The notes beneath the pieces are model-generated. The model saw nothing but the letters and a program-made list of their open reading frames with translations, was not told the DNA's origin and made no database searches. The position numbers and the translations under genes are program-made. A stretch of 64,000 bases of DNA from Flavobacterium ginsenosidimutans (lineage in GTDB: Bacteria > Bacteroidota > Bacteroidia > Flavobacteriales > Flavobacteriaceae), in NCBI RefSeq assembly GCF_003254625.1, contig NZ_QJRJ01000070.1:113449-177448 (forward strand), written 5' to 3'. Below, piece by piece: positions 8,391-18,046 of the stretch (positions are counted from its first letter, which is position 1; every line of letters begins with the position of its first letter).

Positions 8391-8460
8391 TTGTCAGACT
8401 GAGCGAAGTCGAAGCCCACGTGCCAATTGGAACGCCCTTCGACTTCGCTCAGGGTGACAA
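8391..8460. repeat. Palindromic repeat with GAGCGAAGTCGAAG arms
   Basis: The left arm TTGTCAGACTGAGCGAAGTC plus GAAG and the right arm CTTCGACTTCGCTCAGGGTG plus ACAA are inverted copies around a 22-base loop that contains cacgtg. The TTTGTCA/CTGAG/GAAG core matches the repeats that flank the GIY-YIG gene at 1599-2236, so this is probably a solo copy of the same or a sister family. Confidence 0.8.
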
Positions 8461-8504
8461 TCATCATCAAATTTTCTAATTATCAAATTGCCACATTATC
8501 TAAT

Positions 8505-9704
8505 TTATCGCAGCGCATCCTCAACATCACTCAATTTTCCATCAATTTCTCCAATTTGTAAACCTAAAATATGAGCGATTAAAGGATAAACAGAAACATT
8601 CTGAAACGTTTTTACTTTTTTATTGACTTTAAAAGCAGGACCTTTTGCATAAAAAATGGCGTGCATATCTTTTTCATTATTATCATAACCATGAGTTCCG
8701 CCGTTTATATGTGTGCTTTCTTTGCTTACTAAACTCCATCCTTTGTCGGCTTCAATAACAAAATCATGTACACGCGGATTTGTTCCGTAATGTAATCTTT
8801 TCGGAACTTCGGTTGATTTCCAGAATTTAATATGAGGGACTTTTTTCAAAGCATTGGCAATAGAATCTTGATAACCTGGTTTTGCCTGCAAACTCATAAT
8901 CGGGTTAACAACATCTTTGTAACCCAGCCATTCTGGTTTTAAGTAATCTAGAACGGCTACTTTTCTATCATTACTGATATTGGCCATTCCGTGGTCAGAA
9001 ACAATGATTAAATTAATTTGTTTTCCAATAGGCAATTGATCTAATCTTCTAGATATTTCGCCCATAATAGAATCCATTTTGATCACTGTTTTTTCAGTTT
9101 TTGGCGAATGCGGACCAAAATTATGACCCGTGTGATCTGGTTCGTCAAAATATAAAGTAACCAAATGAGGTCTTTGTTTTTCTGGAAGTTGCAGCCATTT
9201 CATAACCGTATCGATTCTAGCTCCGTACGGAACTTTACCATCATAATTTTTGAAATAACTAGGATTTCTTTTGTCAATATCAGAACCTGGCCAAAAGAAA
9301 GAAGCTGTTTTTACACCTTGCTGTTCGGCTAAATTCCAAATTGGATTTCCGCCATAAAAACGAGAATCATTTTTAGCATTACTTGACAATGAAAAAGACT
9401 GATTTAAAGAAGCATCGTAAAAAACGTTATTGATAATTCCGTGATGATCTGGATAAAGTCCCGTTACAATTGAATAATGATTCGGGAAGGTTTTACTCGG
9501 ATAAGAAGGTTTCATTGATTTGGCATGAACGCCTTCTTTTTCAATCTGCTTTAAATTCGGAAGATTATACATTTTGCCGTAATCCCAGCGAAATCCATCC
9601 ATCGAAATTAAAACAACATAATTGTCTTTGCTATTTTGGGCTTGTAAAAAAGTAGTAAGAAGTAAAAATGTAAAAGATAAAAAGTGAGTTGTGAATTTTC
9701 TCAT
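8505..9704 (-). CDS. Secreted nucleotide pyrophosphatase/phosphodiesterase (ENPP-like)
   Basis: A 399-residue exported enzyme of the alkaline-phosphatase superfamily, close in length to bacterial NPPs. Residues 1-22 form a signal peptide ending LQAQ. The two-metal site is complete: Asp36 in SMDGFRWDYG, nucleophile Thr72 in PSKTFPNHY, then YFDEPDHTGHNFGPHSP, IIVSDHGM and GTHGYDN. The family hydrolyses phosphodiester or pyrophosphate bonds of nucleotides and related diesters in the periplasm or at the surface. NHYSIVTGLYPDHHGI is diagnostic. No T9SS sorting domain is present, so periplasmic location is likely. It stands alone, with intergenic repeats on both sides. Confidence 0.93.
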   Translation of the reverse strand: MRKFTTHFLSFTFLLLTTFLQAQNSKDNYVVLISMDGFRWDYGKMYNLPNLKQIEKEGVHAKSMKPSYPSKTFPNHYSIVTGLYPDHHGIINNVFYDASLNQSFSLSSNAKNDSRFYGGNPIWNLAEQQGVKTASFFWPGSDIDKRNPSYFKNYDGKVPYGARIDTVMKWLQLPEKQRPHLVTLYFDEPDHTGHNFGPHSPKTEKTVIKMDSIMGEISRRLDQLPIGKQINLIIVSDHGMANISNDRKVAVLDYLKPEWLGYKDVVNPIMSLQAKPGYQDSIANALKKVPHIKFWKSTEVPKRLHYGTNPRVHDFVIEADKGWSLVSKESTHINGGTHGYDNNEKDMHAIFYAKGPAFKVNKKVKTFQNVSVYPLIAHILGLQIGEIDGKLSDVEDALR

Positions 9705-9780
9705 TGTGCAATTTTAAATAGAACTGCAAAGGTAGAGATAACAGATTTTTTAAAGAAAAAGAGAATGTTAAATAAAAAAG

Positions 9781-9900
9781 ATAGCCACGACCCGACTGAA
9801 GGGAATAGACGAAGTAATTCACGAATTATTTTTTTATAATCTTTATCTATATTTTTATTAACCACAGATTTGAAAAAATAATTCGTGAATTCGTGGCTAT
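9781..9900. repeat. Long inverted repeat (TAGCCACGA / ATTCACGAAT arms)
   Basis: The left arm (TAGCCACGA, then AATTCACGAATTATTTTTT) and the right arm (AAAAAATAATTCGTGAATTC, then GTGGCTA) are inverted copies about 60 bases apart. This is another intergenic hairpin family. It sits between the convergent-facing ends around groEL and the phosphodiesterase promoter. Confidence 0.7.
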
Positions 9901-9935
9901 AAAAAAAGCGCCAGAAGTAAATCTAGCGCTTTTAA
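9901..9935 (-). terminator. Rho-independent terminator after groEL
   Basis: On the minus strand AAAAGCGC, a 13-base loop and GCGCTTTTTTT form a stem with a T run, 20-50 bases after the groEL stop codon. It ends the groES-groEL transcript. Confidence 0.8.
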
Positions 9936-9954
9936 GTTTTAAGAAGAGAATAAA

Positions 9955-11595
<1,641 letters not shown>

Positions 11596-11665
11596 TTAAA
11601 GTTTGATTTGTTTCAAGTTATTGAAGTTCTTAATTCTTGATACTTCGTACTTAACACAATATTTT

Positions 11666-11941
11666 TTAGATAATCGCTAAAATATCATCCTCGCGCATGA
11701 TTAGATAATCAGTGCCTTCCAGTTTTAACTCGGTTCCTGCATATTTACCATAAAGAACAGTATCTCCAACTTTTACAGTCATTGTGTGATCTTTAGTTCC
11801 GTTTCCTACTGCAACTACAGTTCCTTTTTGTGGTTTCTCTTTGGCAGTATCTGGAATAAAAATACCTGAGGCAGTTTTAGTTTCAGCTGCAACAGGCTCA
11901 ATAAGTACGCGGTCTGAAAGCGGTTTAATGTTTAAAGCCAT
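11666..11941 (-). CDS. groS: Co-chaperonin GroES
   Basis: A 91-residue protein starting [20 protein letters not shown]. The mobile loop ([19 protein letters not shown]), the roof region and the C-terminal strand ([13 protein letters not shown]) are all present. It caps the GroEL ring during ATP-driven folding. First gene of the groES-groEL unit. The upstream 90 bases to the secG terminator are AT-rich and contain no clear TAnnTTTG box or CIRCE repeat. Confidence 0.98.
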   Translation of the reverse strand: MALNIKPLSDRVLIEPVAAETKTASGIFIPDTAKEKPQKGTVVAVGNGTKDHTMTVKVGDTVLYGKYAGTELKLEGTDYLIMREDDILAII

Positions 11942-12031
11942 GATTTTATATTATTATAAGTTATACGTTTTTTTTCTGTTCTATAAACTTTCAGAAATTG
12001 TGCCATGCTAGTAAAACTGACATTATTTCTT

Positions 12032-12062
12032 AAAAAAAATGCCAGCTTTGACAGGCTGGCAT
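12032..12062 (-). terminator. Terminator after secG
   Basis: On the minus strand ATGCCAGCC, a short loop and GGCTGGCAT-type complementary arms (GCCAGC/GCTGGC core) are followed by a run of eight T. It lies 20 bases beyond the secG stop and separates secG from groES. Confidence 0.85.
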
Positions 12063-12084
12063 TAGATTTTATATCGAGCTACTA

Positions 12085-12432
12085 TTATTTTGCTGCAGGT
12101 GCTGGTGTAGCAGGAGCAGGAGTAGTTCCTTGTGCTGGAGCTGCTGGTGTATTTACAGGAGCTTCAGTTTTGTCAATGATTTTAGATTCTGTATCGCTTA
12201 AAGATCCAGAGAAGCTTAAGCTTGAAAGTAAAATTAACACAATTAAAACAGTAGCTAAAGTCCAAGTACTTTTATCTAAAAAGTCAGTTGTTTTTTGTAC
12301 TCCACCTAACATCTGCGTTCCGCTGATAGTAGAAGACAATCCGCCTCCTTTAGGGTTTTGTACCATGATAACTACGATCAATAGAAAACAAACTATTGTA
12401 ATTAAAACTAAAAAAATTGAAAATGTGCTCAT
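12085..12432 (-). CDS. secG: Preprotein translocase subunit SecG
   Basis: A 115-residue inner-membrane protein of the SecYEG channel. Two membrane helices (TFSIFLVLITIVCFLLIVVIM and ATVLIVLILLSSLSF) flank the diagnostic loop VQNPKGGGLSSTISG and GGVQKTTDFLDKSTW. The C-terminal tail is Ala/Pro/Thr-rich and probably disordered, as in other flavobacterial SecG. It begins 3 bases after the upstream gene ends, so it belongs to the lptE-containing operon. Confidence 0.96.
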   Translation of the reverse strand: MSTFSIFLVLITIVCFLLIVVIMVQNPKGGGLSSTISGTQMLGGVQKTTDFLDKSTWTLATVLIVLILLSSLSFSGSLSDTESKIIDKTEAPVNTPAAPAQGTTPAPATPAPAAK

Positions 12433-12435
12433 TAC

Positions 12436-14133
12436 TTAATTATTGTTATTGTTATTTTGTTGTAAAATCTTTATATCCGATATGCGGTCTGCAAAGAAAG
12501 TAATTTTTTCTGGATATTTCAAAATTAATATTTCATATGCCTGAATTGCCTTTGTATATTTCTTTTGTTCCAGATATACTCTGGCTAAAGTCTCGGTCAT
12601 CAAATAAGAATTGTCCTCTATTGGGCTCTCAATTTGAACTGCTGGCGTGTTATTTCCAGGTTTTATTGGCGAGATTTTCGGATTGTTTTCGATAAATTTA
12701 TCGATAATTTCAGCCTTCTTTTGCTTCTCTTCTATAGCTAACTGCTCTTCTTTTTCTATTTCAGCAGCAGTTTTTTCAATTTTTTCTTCTGAAGAAGCGT
12801 CATTCGAACGATCAATTGGTTCTGTTCTAGATAATTGTAGCCATTCTTGAAAGGAATGTTTTTCTCTAAGAGAAAAATCTAAAGGTTTTCCAATTTCTAA
12901 ATGTTCCGCAGCGGTTTTTGCAGGTTCATTAAGTTCTTCCTCTTCGATTATTTCTTCAATCGGCTCTTCATTTTCTTCTTTGATTTCTCCTTTGATTTCT
13001 TCTTCTTCTTCTTCTTCTTTTTCCTCAGTTTTGATAACCTCTTGAATCTCTTCTTTTGGTTCTTCGGATTTTTTTGCTTCAGCTTCTTTGATAGAAGAAA
13101 GTATAGATCGTTCAACAGAATTCATTTTAAATTCTGGAATAATCATTTCTTCGATAACACTATCGTCTTCGTCTTCTTCAACCGAATTTAAAATTGGTTC
13201 TTCAATTATAAGTTCAGCTTCTGGTTCGTCAGCTTTTATTGGTTCTTCAGGAATTGCAGCTTCTGCTTCTTTAATTGAATTCAGAATAGAACGTTCGATT
13301 GCTGAATCAATTTTAGGTTCTTCCGTTTTTACAGGTTCTATAGCTTCTACAGATTCTAGTACTGAAGGAGTTTCAGAAACTTTTATAGAACTTAAAATAG
13401 AATTTTCAATGCGATCAATTTTAGGTTCTTCTGTTTCTGTTGGTTCAATAAACGAAACGGTTTCTGTTTCTTTTACAGAATCAATAATAGGTTGTTCAAT
13501 TGGATCAATTTTCTTTTCCTCTTCAGCGATCGGTTTTTCATAAGTTACTGATTGAGCTTCTTTAAGAGTTGCAAAAATCGATTCGTCAATTATAGGAAGA
13601 GTTTTTGGTTCTTCAATTTTTACTGGTTCTTCAAAAACTACTGTCTGAGCTTTTTTCAATGCATTAAAAATCGATAGATCAATTTCTGGCATTTCTATTT
13701 CTTCAACCTTTACAGGTTCTGGTCTAGAAGGAGTTTCAGGCTCTTGAATAGAAACTGAAATTGATTCTTCAACTGCATCAGGTTTTACTTCAAGTGCTTT
13801 CTGAATTTGTTCGGTAGAAATTATCTCACTATCGAAAACAGTAATTTCAAGAAGATCTCTCAGTTTTTGTTCGTAGAAATCATTTTGGATAGAAGTAAAC
13901 GTTTCCGAAGTAATGAAATCAAACAAAACTGAACGATCAGATGTATGTGCAGCAGCTACTTTCAACGCATAATTATACTTAAAACTGTTCTGATTATAAA
14001 GTCCTTTTAATCGTAATGCTCGCGCACTTTGAAAATATGGAAATTCATTCAAAACACTTCCTAATGCATCCGCCTGCTTTTCTGTAATAGCATCGGGTTT
14101 GTTCATTAAGTAGGTATAATCGGTAACGTTCAT
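12436..14133 (-). CDS. Acidic repeat protein with a C-terminal TPR
   Basis: A 565-residue protein. Residues 1-120 form a helical N-terminal domain (MNVTDYTYLMNKPDAITEKQ; FPYFQSARALRLKGLY; KVAAAHTSDRSVLFDFIT). Residues about 130-410 are a highly acidic, probably disordered stretch with imperfect repeats of the type EEPKID / IERSILNSIKEAE, ending in a long Glu run coded by TTC repeats on the plus strand. The C-terminal 60 residues form a TPR unit (ETLARVYLEQKKYTKAIQAY) and end in six Asn. Homologues sit between lptE and secG in other flavobacteria. Function is unknown; envelope-biogenesis context suggests a scaffold role. Number of repeats probably varies between strains. Confidence 0.85.
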   Translation of the reverse strand: MNVTDYTYLMNKPDAITEKQADALGSVLNEFPYFQSARALRLKGLYNQNSFKYNYALKVAAAHTSDRSVLFDFITSETFTSIQNDFYEQKLRDLLEITVFDSEIISTEQIQKALEVKPDAVEESISVSIQEPETPSRPEPVKVEEIEMPEIDLSIFNALKKAQTVVFEEPVKIEEPKTLPIIDESIFATLKEAQSVTYEKPIAEEEKKIDPIEQPIIDSVKETETVSFIEPTETEEPKIDRIENSILSSIKVSETPSVLESVEAIEPVKTEEPKIDSAIERSILNSIKEAEAAIPEEPIKADEPEAELIIEEPILNSVEEDEDDSVIEEMIIPEFKMNSVERSILSSIKEAEAKKSEEPKEEIQEVIKTEEKEEEEEEEIKGEIKEENEEPIEEIIEEEELNEPAKTAAEHLEIGKPLDFSLREKHSFQEWLQLSRTEPIDRSNDASSEEKIEKTAAEIEKEEQLAIEEKQKKAEIIDKFIENNPKISPIKPGNNTPAVQIESPIEDNSYLMTETLARVYLEQKKYTKAIQAYEILILKYPEKITFFADRISDIKILQQNNNNNN

Positions 14134-14142
14134 TTATTTTTT

Positions 14143-14230
14143 GTTTAATCGTTTATTTCGTTTAATCGCTTATTCGCTTTTTTTGTCTAACTGTTTAATC
14201 GATTAAACGGTTTTACGATTAAACGACTCA
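14143..14230. repeat. Intergenic self-complementary repeat (TTTAATCG words)
   Basis: Repeated words such as TTTAATCGTTTATTTCG and TTTAATCGCTTATTCG on one side can pair with AATCGATTAAACGG and ACGATTAAACGAC on the other. It fills the gap between lptE and the acidic-repeat gene. It looks like one of several low-complexity intergenic hairpins typical of this genome. Confidence 0.55.
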
Positions 14231-14239
14231 GCAAACAAA

Positions 14240-14746
14240 TTACCATTTTGCCAATGATTCATTAAAGATATCCTGCGTAATTCTTTCAAAAATCGTTGTG
14301 ATAGCTGTATTTAAAACTGATCCTGTCGGCAAAGATGTTCCGGCAAAGTCATAATAGAATTCAAAAGATTTTTCAAAATCGTCCGTTTCTTTCTTTTTAT
14401 TCATAAATCGTACATTGACACGAATAGATAAACGGTTTTGAGCAGCCTGCTGATCTGCAGTTGCTGTCATTGGAGTAATTCTGTAATCTGTAATTTCTCC
14501 TTCGTAAACTAGATCTCCGCCATTACTTACTAAGTTTAGGTTGGTTTGATTCATAATCAAATCCTGCAAAGCCAAAGTAAAAGTTCGGTCAATACCTGGT
14601 TCAACTAAATCAGCATTATTCTGGAAGAAATTAACCTGAAAAGTCTTTGCATCAATTTGTCCAGTTCTTCCTGTAAAGTTGTAATATCCACAGCCACTCA
14701 ACATTAAAAGACTTAAGAATGCGAAAAGAGAATATATTTTTTTCAT
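14240..14746 (-). CDS. lptE: LptE-like LPS-assembly lipoprotein
   Basis: A 168-residue outer-membrane lipoprotein. The signal ends in the lipobox LSGC with the lipidated Cys at residue 19, followed by GYYNFTGRTG. The pattern of a periplasmic strand, helix and strands, including FTLALQDLIMNQTNLNLVSN, VYEGEITDYRITPMTATADQ and LSIRVNVRFMNKKKETDDFE, matches the LptE family, which plugs the LptD barrel and delivers lipopolysaccharide to the cell surface. Its place with secG and a sigma-54-type activator in one operon is the standard flavobacterial order. Confidence 0.9.
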   Translation of the reverse strand: MKKIYSLFAFLSLLMLSGCGYYNFTGRTGQIDAKTFQVNFFQNNADLVEPGIDRTFTLALQDLIMNQTNLNLVSNGGDLVYEGEITDYRITPMTATADQQAAQNRLSIRVNVRFMNKKKETDDFEKSFEFYYDFAGTSLPTGSVLNTAITTIFERITQDIFNESLAKW

Positions 14747-14843
14747 AATGTTTGTTGGAAAAATTCCAATGGTTTTAAAATTCCAAATCTGGCCAAATAT
14801 AATGATTGGAATTTGGAATTTAAAAATTGTAATTTAATTATTT

Positions 14844-16103
14844 TTATAAATTGAATTGTTTGATTTTTCGGTATAAAGTTCTTTCAGAAATACCTAATTC
14901 ATCTGCAGCAGCTTTACGTTTCCCTTTGTTTTTTTCTAATGATTTTTTGATCATTTCGATTTCTTTTTGTTCCAAACGTAAAATTTCTTCTTCCTCAATA
15001 GTTTCGGCAAATAAATAATTATCGTCTTGCATTTGATAATTTTCTTCACGAACCGCGGGAGTTGTCATAACAGCTGTTCTTGGTTCTTCTTCAAAATCAA
15101 TTTCGCTGTCGTTTTGCTGGTTTCCGTAAATTTTCTGAATCAAATTCGGATTAATATCTTGTACTTTAGAAGTGCCGTTTTTCATCAATTCCAAAGTCAG
15201 TTTTTTCAAATCGTTCAAATCGCTTTTCATATCAAAAAGGACTTTATATAATATGTCTCTTTCTGTACTGAAATCACTTTCTTTTTTACTGTCGCTAATT
15301 ACAGAAGGTAAATTGCTTCCTTCTGCTGGCAAATAAGATTTTAAAGTTGCCAGAGTGATATCGCGATTGGTTTCTAAAACAGAAATCTGCTCGGCTACAT
15401 TTCGAAGTTGACGAATATTTCCGCTCCATCTGAATTTCTGTAAAAGCTGTACTGCATCATCGTCCAGTCTTAAAGGTGGCATTTTATATTTATGAGCAAA
15501 ATCGGCTACAAATTTTCTGAACAATAAATGAATATCATCATTTCTTTCTCGTAAAGGCGGTAAAGTAATTTCTACAGTACTTAAACGATAATACAAATCT
15601 TCACGGAATTTACCTTTTTCAATAGCATTAAATAAATTCACGTTTGTTGCTGCAACGATACGAACATTTGTTTTTTGAACCTGAGATGAACCTACTTTTA
15701 TAAACTCACCATTTTCCAAAACACGAAGCAATCTTACTTGAGTTGTTAATGGTAATTCTCCAACTTCATCTAAGAAGATTGTTCCGCCGTCGGCCACTTC
15801 AAAATAACCTTCACGTGTACTTGTTGCACCTGTAAAAGCTCCTTTTTCGTGTCCAAAAAGTTCACTATCAATTGTTCCTTCCGGAATTGCACCGCAGTTT
15901 ACGGCAATATATTTACCATGCTTTCTGTGCGAAAGCGAATGTATAATTCTAGGAATATTTTCTTTACCAACACCACTTTCCCCAGTTACCATAACCGAAA
16001 TATCAGTTGGAGCAACCTGAATGGCTTTTTCAATGGCACGATTTAATTTCGGATCATTTCCAATAATCTCAAATCGTTGTTTTATTGCTTGAACTGTTTC
16101 CAT
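14844..16103 (-). CDS. Sigma-54-interacting AAA+ transcriptional activator
   Basis: A 419-residue regulator beginning at ATG 16103 (METVQAIKQRFEIIGNDPKL); a TTG five codons upstream is not preferred. There is no receiver or PAS domain. The AAA+ domain has Walker A GESGVGKE, the sigma-54 contact loop GAFTGATSTREGYFE, Walker B GGTIFLDEVGELP and the arginine-finger region REDLYYRLSTVEI. A Fis-type helix-turn-helix closes the protein (RKAAADELGISERTLYRKI). Such activators remodel sigma-54 polymerase using ATP. Without a sensory domain it is probably controlled by partner proteins or level. It lies 98 bases upstream of lptE. Confidence 0.95.
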   Translation of the reverse strand: METVQAIKQRFEIIGNDPKLNRAIEKAIQVAPTDISVMVTGESGVGKENIPRIIHSLSHRKHGKYIAVNCGAIPEGTIDSELFGHEKGAFTGATSTREGYFEVADGGTIFLDEVGELPLTTQVRLLRVLENGEFIKVGSSQVQKTNVRIVAATNVNLFNAIEKGKFREDLYYRLSTVEITLPPLRERNDDIHLLFRKFVADFAHKYKMPPLRLDDDAVQLLQKFRWSGNIRQLRNVAEQISVLETNRDITLATLKSYLPAEGSNLPSVISDSKKESDFSTERDILYKVLFDMKSDLNDLKKLTLELMKNGTSKVQDINPNLIQKIYGNQQNDSEIDFEEEPRTAVMTTPAVREENYQMQDDNYLFAETIEEEEILRLEQKEIEMIKKSLEKNKGKRKAAADELGISERTLYRKIKQFNL

Positions 16104-16111
16104 ATAGTTTT

Positions 16112-16233
16112 GTTTCAAGTTTTTGTTTGTTTCAGGTTTCAGGTTTTACAACTTTGACCTTAAACTTTAAAATTTGGCTTATAATTTTGTTTCAAGTTTG
16201 AAGTTACAGAAATAACCTGAAACTTGAAACTTC
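16112..16233. repeat. Intergenic inverted repeat (GTTTCAAGTTT / AAACTTGAAAC)
   Basis: GTTTCAAGTTTTTGTTTG plus TTTCAGGTTTCAGG on the left is complementary to CCTGAAACTTGAAAC-type words at about 16208-16232, with a second GTTTCAAGTTTGAAG in between. It fills the miaB-regulator gap and could form a cruciform. Confidence 0.6.
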
Positions 16234-16241
16234 AAACAATT

Positions 16242-17687
16242 TTAATTCATTTCACTCAATCCAACCGCTTCGCCTTTTAAAGTTCCGCTGGTACAGCTTG
16301 TGATTTTTACGTTTACGAAATCTCCAATTTTGTAATTTTCTTTTGGAAAAACAACCGTAATACTTTGAGAGTTTCTTCCAGAGAATTCATCTTTTGATTT
16401 CTTAGAAACTTTCTCAACTAAAACTTCAACTGTTTTGCCAACAAATTCTTCACTTCTAAACCAAGCGTGTTTTTGCTGTAAATCGACAATTTCTTGTAAT
16501 CTTCTTGCTTTGGTTTCTTCCTCGACATCATCTTTCATTTTTCTTCCAGCAAGAGTTCCAGGACGTTCAGAATACGAATACATATAACCGAAATTATATT
16601 TTACGTATTCCATTAAACTCATTGTGTCTTGATGATCTTCTTCCGTTTCTGTTGGGAAACCAGCAATCATATCTTGCGAAATTGAAGCATCTGGAACAAT
16701 CGCTCTAATTTTATCAATCAAAGCCATGTATTCTTCGCGAGTGTGCAGACGATTCATTTCTTTTAAAATTCTGTTACTTCCAGATTGAACCGGCAAGTGA
16801 ATGTGTTTACAGATATTTGGATATTTTGCTATAACATGCAAAATACTTTCGTGCATATCCTGCGGATTTGAAGTCGAAAAACGAATACGCATTTTAGGAA
16901 AACCAATCGCAACCATTTCAAGCAATTGATCAAAATCAACGGCAGTTGCTTTTTGCATTTCAGAAGCGTTTACAAAATCTTTTTTCAAACCGCCTCCGTA
17001 CCAAAGGTAACTGTCAACATTTTGCCCAAGAAGTGTAATTTCTTTAAAACCTTTGCTCCATAAATCCTGAATTTCAGCCATGATACTTTGAGGTTCACGA
17101 CTTCTTTCACGACCGCGTGTAAAAGGAACAACGCAAAATGTACACATATTATCGCAGCCACGAGTAATCGAAACCAAAGCTGTGATTCCATTACTCATTA
17201 AACGAACAGGCGAAATATCTCCGTAAGTTTCCTCTTTTGATAAAATTACATTAATAGCATCACGTCCTTCTTCAACTTCAGCTAATAAATTCGGAAGATC
17301 TTTATAAGCATCTGGACCAACAACCAAGTCAACGATTTTTTCTTCTTCTAAAAATTGACTTTTCAAACGTTCGGCCATACAGCCTAAAACACCCACTTTC
17401 ATTTTTGGGTTCGTACGTTTTACGGCATTGTATTTTTCAAGACGTTTACGAATTGTTTGTTCCGCTTTGTCACGAATCGAGCAAGTGTTTACCAAAACCA
17501 AATCGGCTTCTTCTAAAACCGAAGTAGTATTGTAACCACCGTCAGATAAAATGGAAGCTACGACTTCACTGTCCGAAAAGTTCATCGCACAACCGTAACT
17601 TTCTATAAATAGTTTTTTAGTATTCTCAGGTTTATTTTCTAAAACAAGACTTTCGCCCTGTTTGCTTTCTTCAATAATCTTTTCCAT
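16242..17687 (-). CDS. miaB: tRNA-2-methylthio-N6-dimethylallyladenosine synthase MiaB
   Basis: A 481-residue radical-SAM methylthiotransferase that converts i6A37 to ms2i6A37 in tRNAs. Three domains are seen in order: UPF0004 with an auxiliary iron-sulfur cluster (ESYGCAMNFSDSEVV, NTCSIRDKAE, GVLGCMAERL), the radical-SAM core with the CxxxCxxC motif in GCDNMCTFCVVPFTRGRERS, and a C-terminal TRAM domain (VEVLVEKVSKKSKDEFSGRN). Length and motifs are those of MiaB rather than RimO. The initiating Met precedes an extension of about 25 residues common in Bacteroidota. First gene of the minus-strand operon leading to lptE and secG. Confidence 0.97.
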   Translation of the reverse strand: MEKIIEESKQGESLVLENKPENTKKLFIESYGCAMNFSDSEVVASILSDGGYNTTSVLEEADLVLVNTCSIRDKAEQTIRKRLEKYNAVKRTNPKMKVGVLGCMAERLKSQFLEEEKIVDLVVGPDAYKDLPNLLAEVEEGRDAINVILSKEETYGDISPVRLMSNGITALVSITRGCDNMCTFCVVPFTRGRERSREPQSIMAEIQDLWSKGFKEITLLGQNVDSYLWYGGGLKKDFVNASEMQKATAVDFDQLLEMVAIGFPKMRIRFSTSNPQDMHESILHVIAKYPNICKHIHLPVQSGSNRILKEMNRLHTREEYMALIDKIRAIVPDASISQDMIAGFPTETEEDHQDTMSLMEYVKYNFGYMYSYSERPGTLAGRKMKDDVEEETKARRLQEIVDLQQKHAWFRSEEFVGKTVEVLVEKVSKKSKDEFSGRNSQSITVVFPKENYKIGDFVNVKITSCTSGTLKGEAVGLSEMN

Positions 17688-17747
17688 TGTAAAAATTCAA
17701 AGTGCAAAGATAGCGTAATTGAATCTATTATGACAAGATGGCAGAAA

Positions 17748-17878
17748 AGAATTTTAGATTTCTGATTTTAGATTTTAGATTGTAAATAGAATATACAAGT
17801 TGTACGTCTTATATCCTTAAATAAAGATTCGCAGTTAGTTTTATAATCTAAAATCTAAACTCTGAAATCTAAAATAAA
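17748..17878. repeat. Intergenic inverted repeat of TTTAGAT words
   Basis: TTTTAGATTTCTGATTTTAG and ATTTTAGATTG on the left face ATAATCTAAAATCTAAAC and TGAAATCTAAAAT on the right. The two arms, about 70 bases apart, can fold together. This lies in the 359-base gap between divergent miaB and topA and is not coding. Confidence 0.65.
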
Positions 17879-18020
17879 GGAATTTCTCTGTCAGAAATCA
17901 TTAAAAGTTATACCTATATATATTATAGAGAATATTACAGATAAATCTGCAATTTTAAGTTTCATAATATCAAAATACTTCAAAAATGCATTCGTAAGGT
18001 TAATATTTAAAAAAAATAAA

Positions 18021-18028
18021 TACTTTTG
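18021..18028 (+). promoter_or_regulatory. Candidate topA -7 box
   Basis: TACTTTTG matches TAnnTTTG and lies 18 bases upstream of the topA ATG. The -33 region (about 18000) has only a partial match (GGTTAA). It is the best promoter candidate for the rightward topA unit. Confidence 0.5.
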
Positions 18029-18046
18029 TTGCAGAAAAATAGAGCA

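Noticed and set aside
11942..12031. CIRCE/HrcA operator upstream of groES
   Set aside because: No TTAGCACTC/GAGTGCTAA pair is present in this stretch.
13088..13543. Plus-strand Ser-rich open frame opposite the acidic repeat gene
   Set aside because: It is the mirror of the Glu/Ile repeats of the real minus-strand gene. Its start has no promoter or conserved context.
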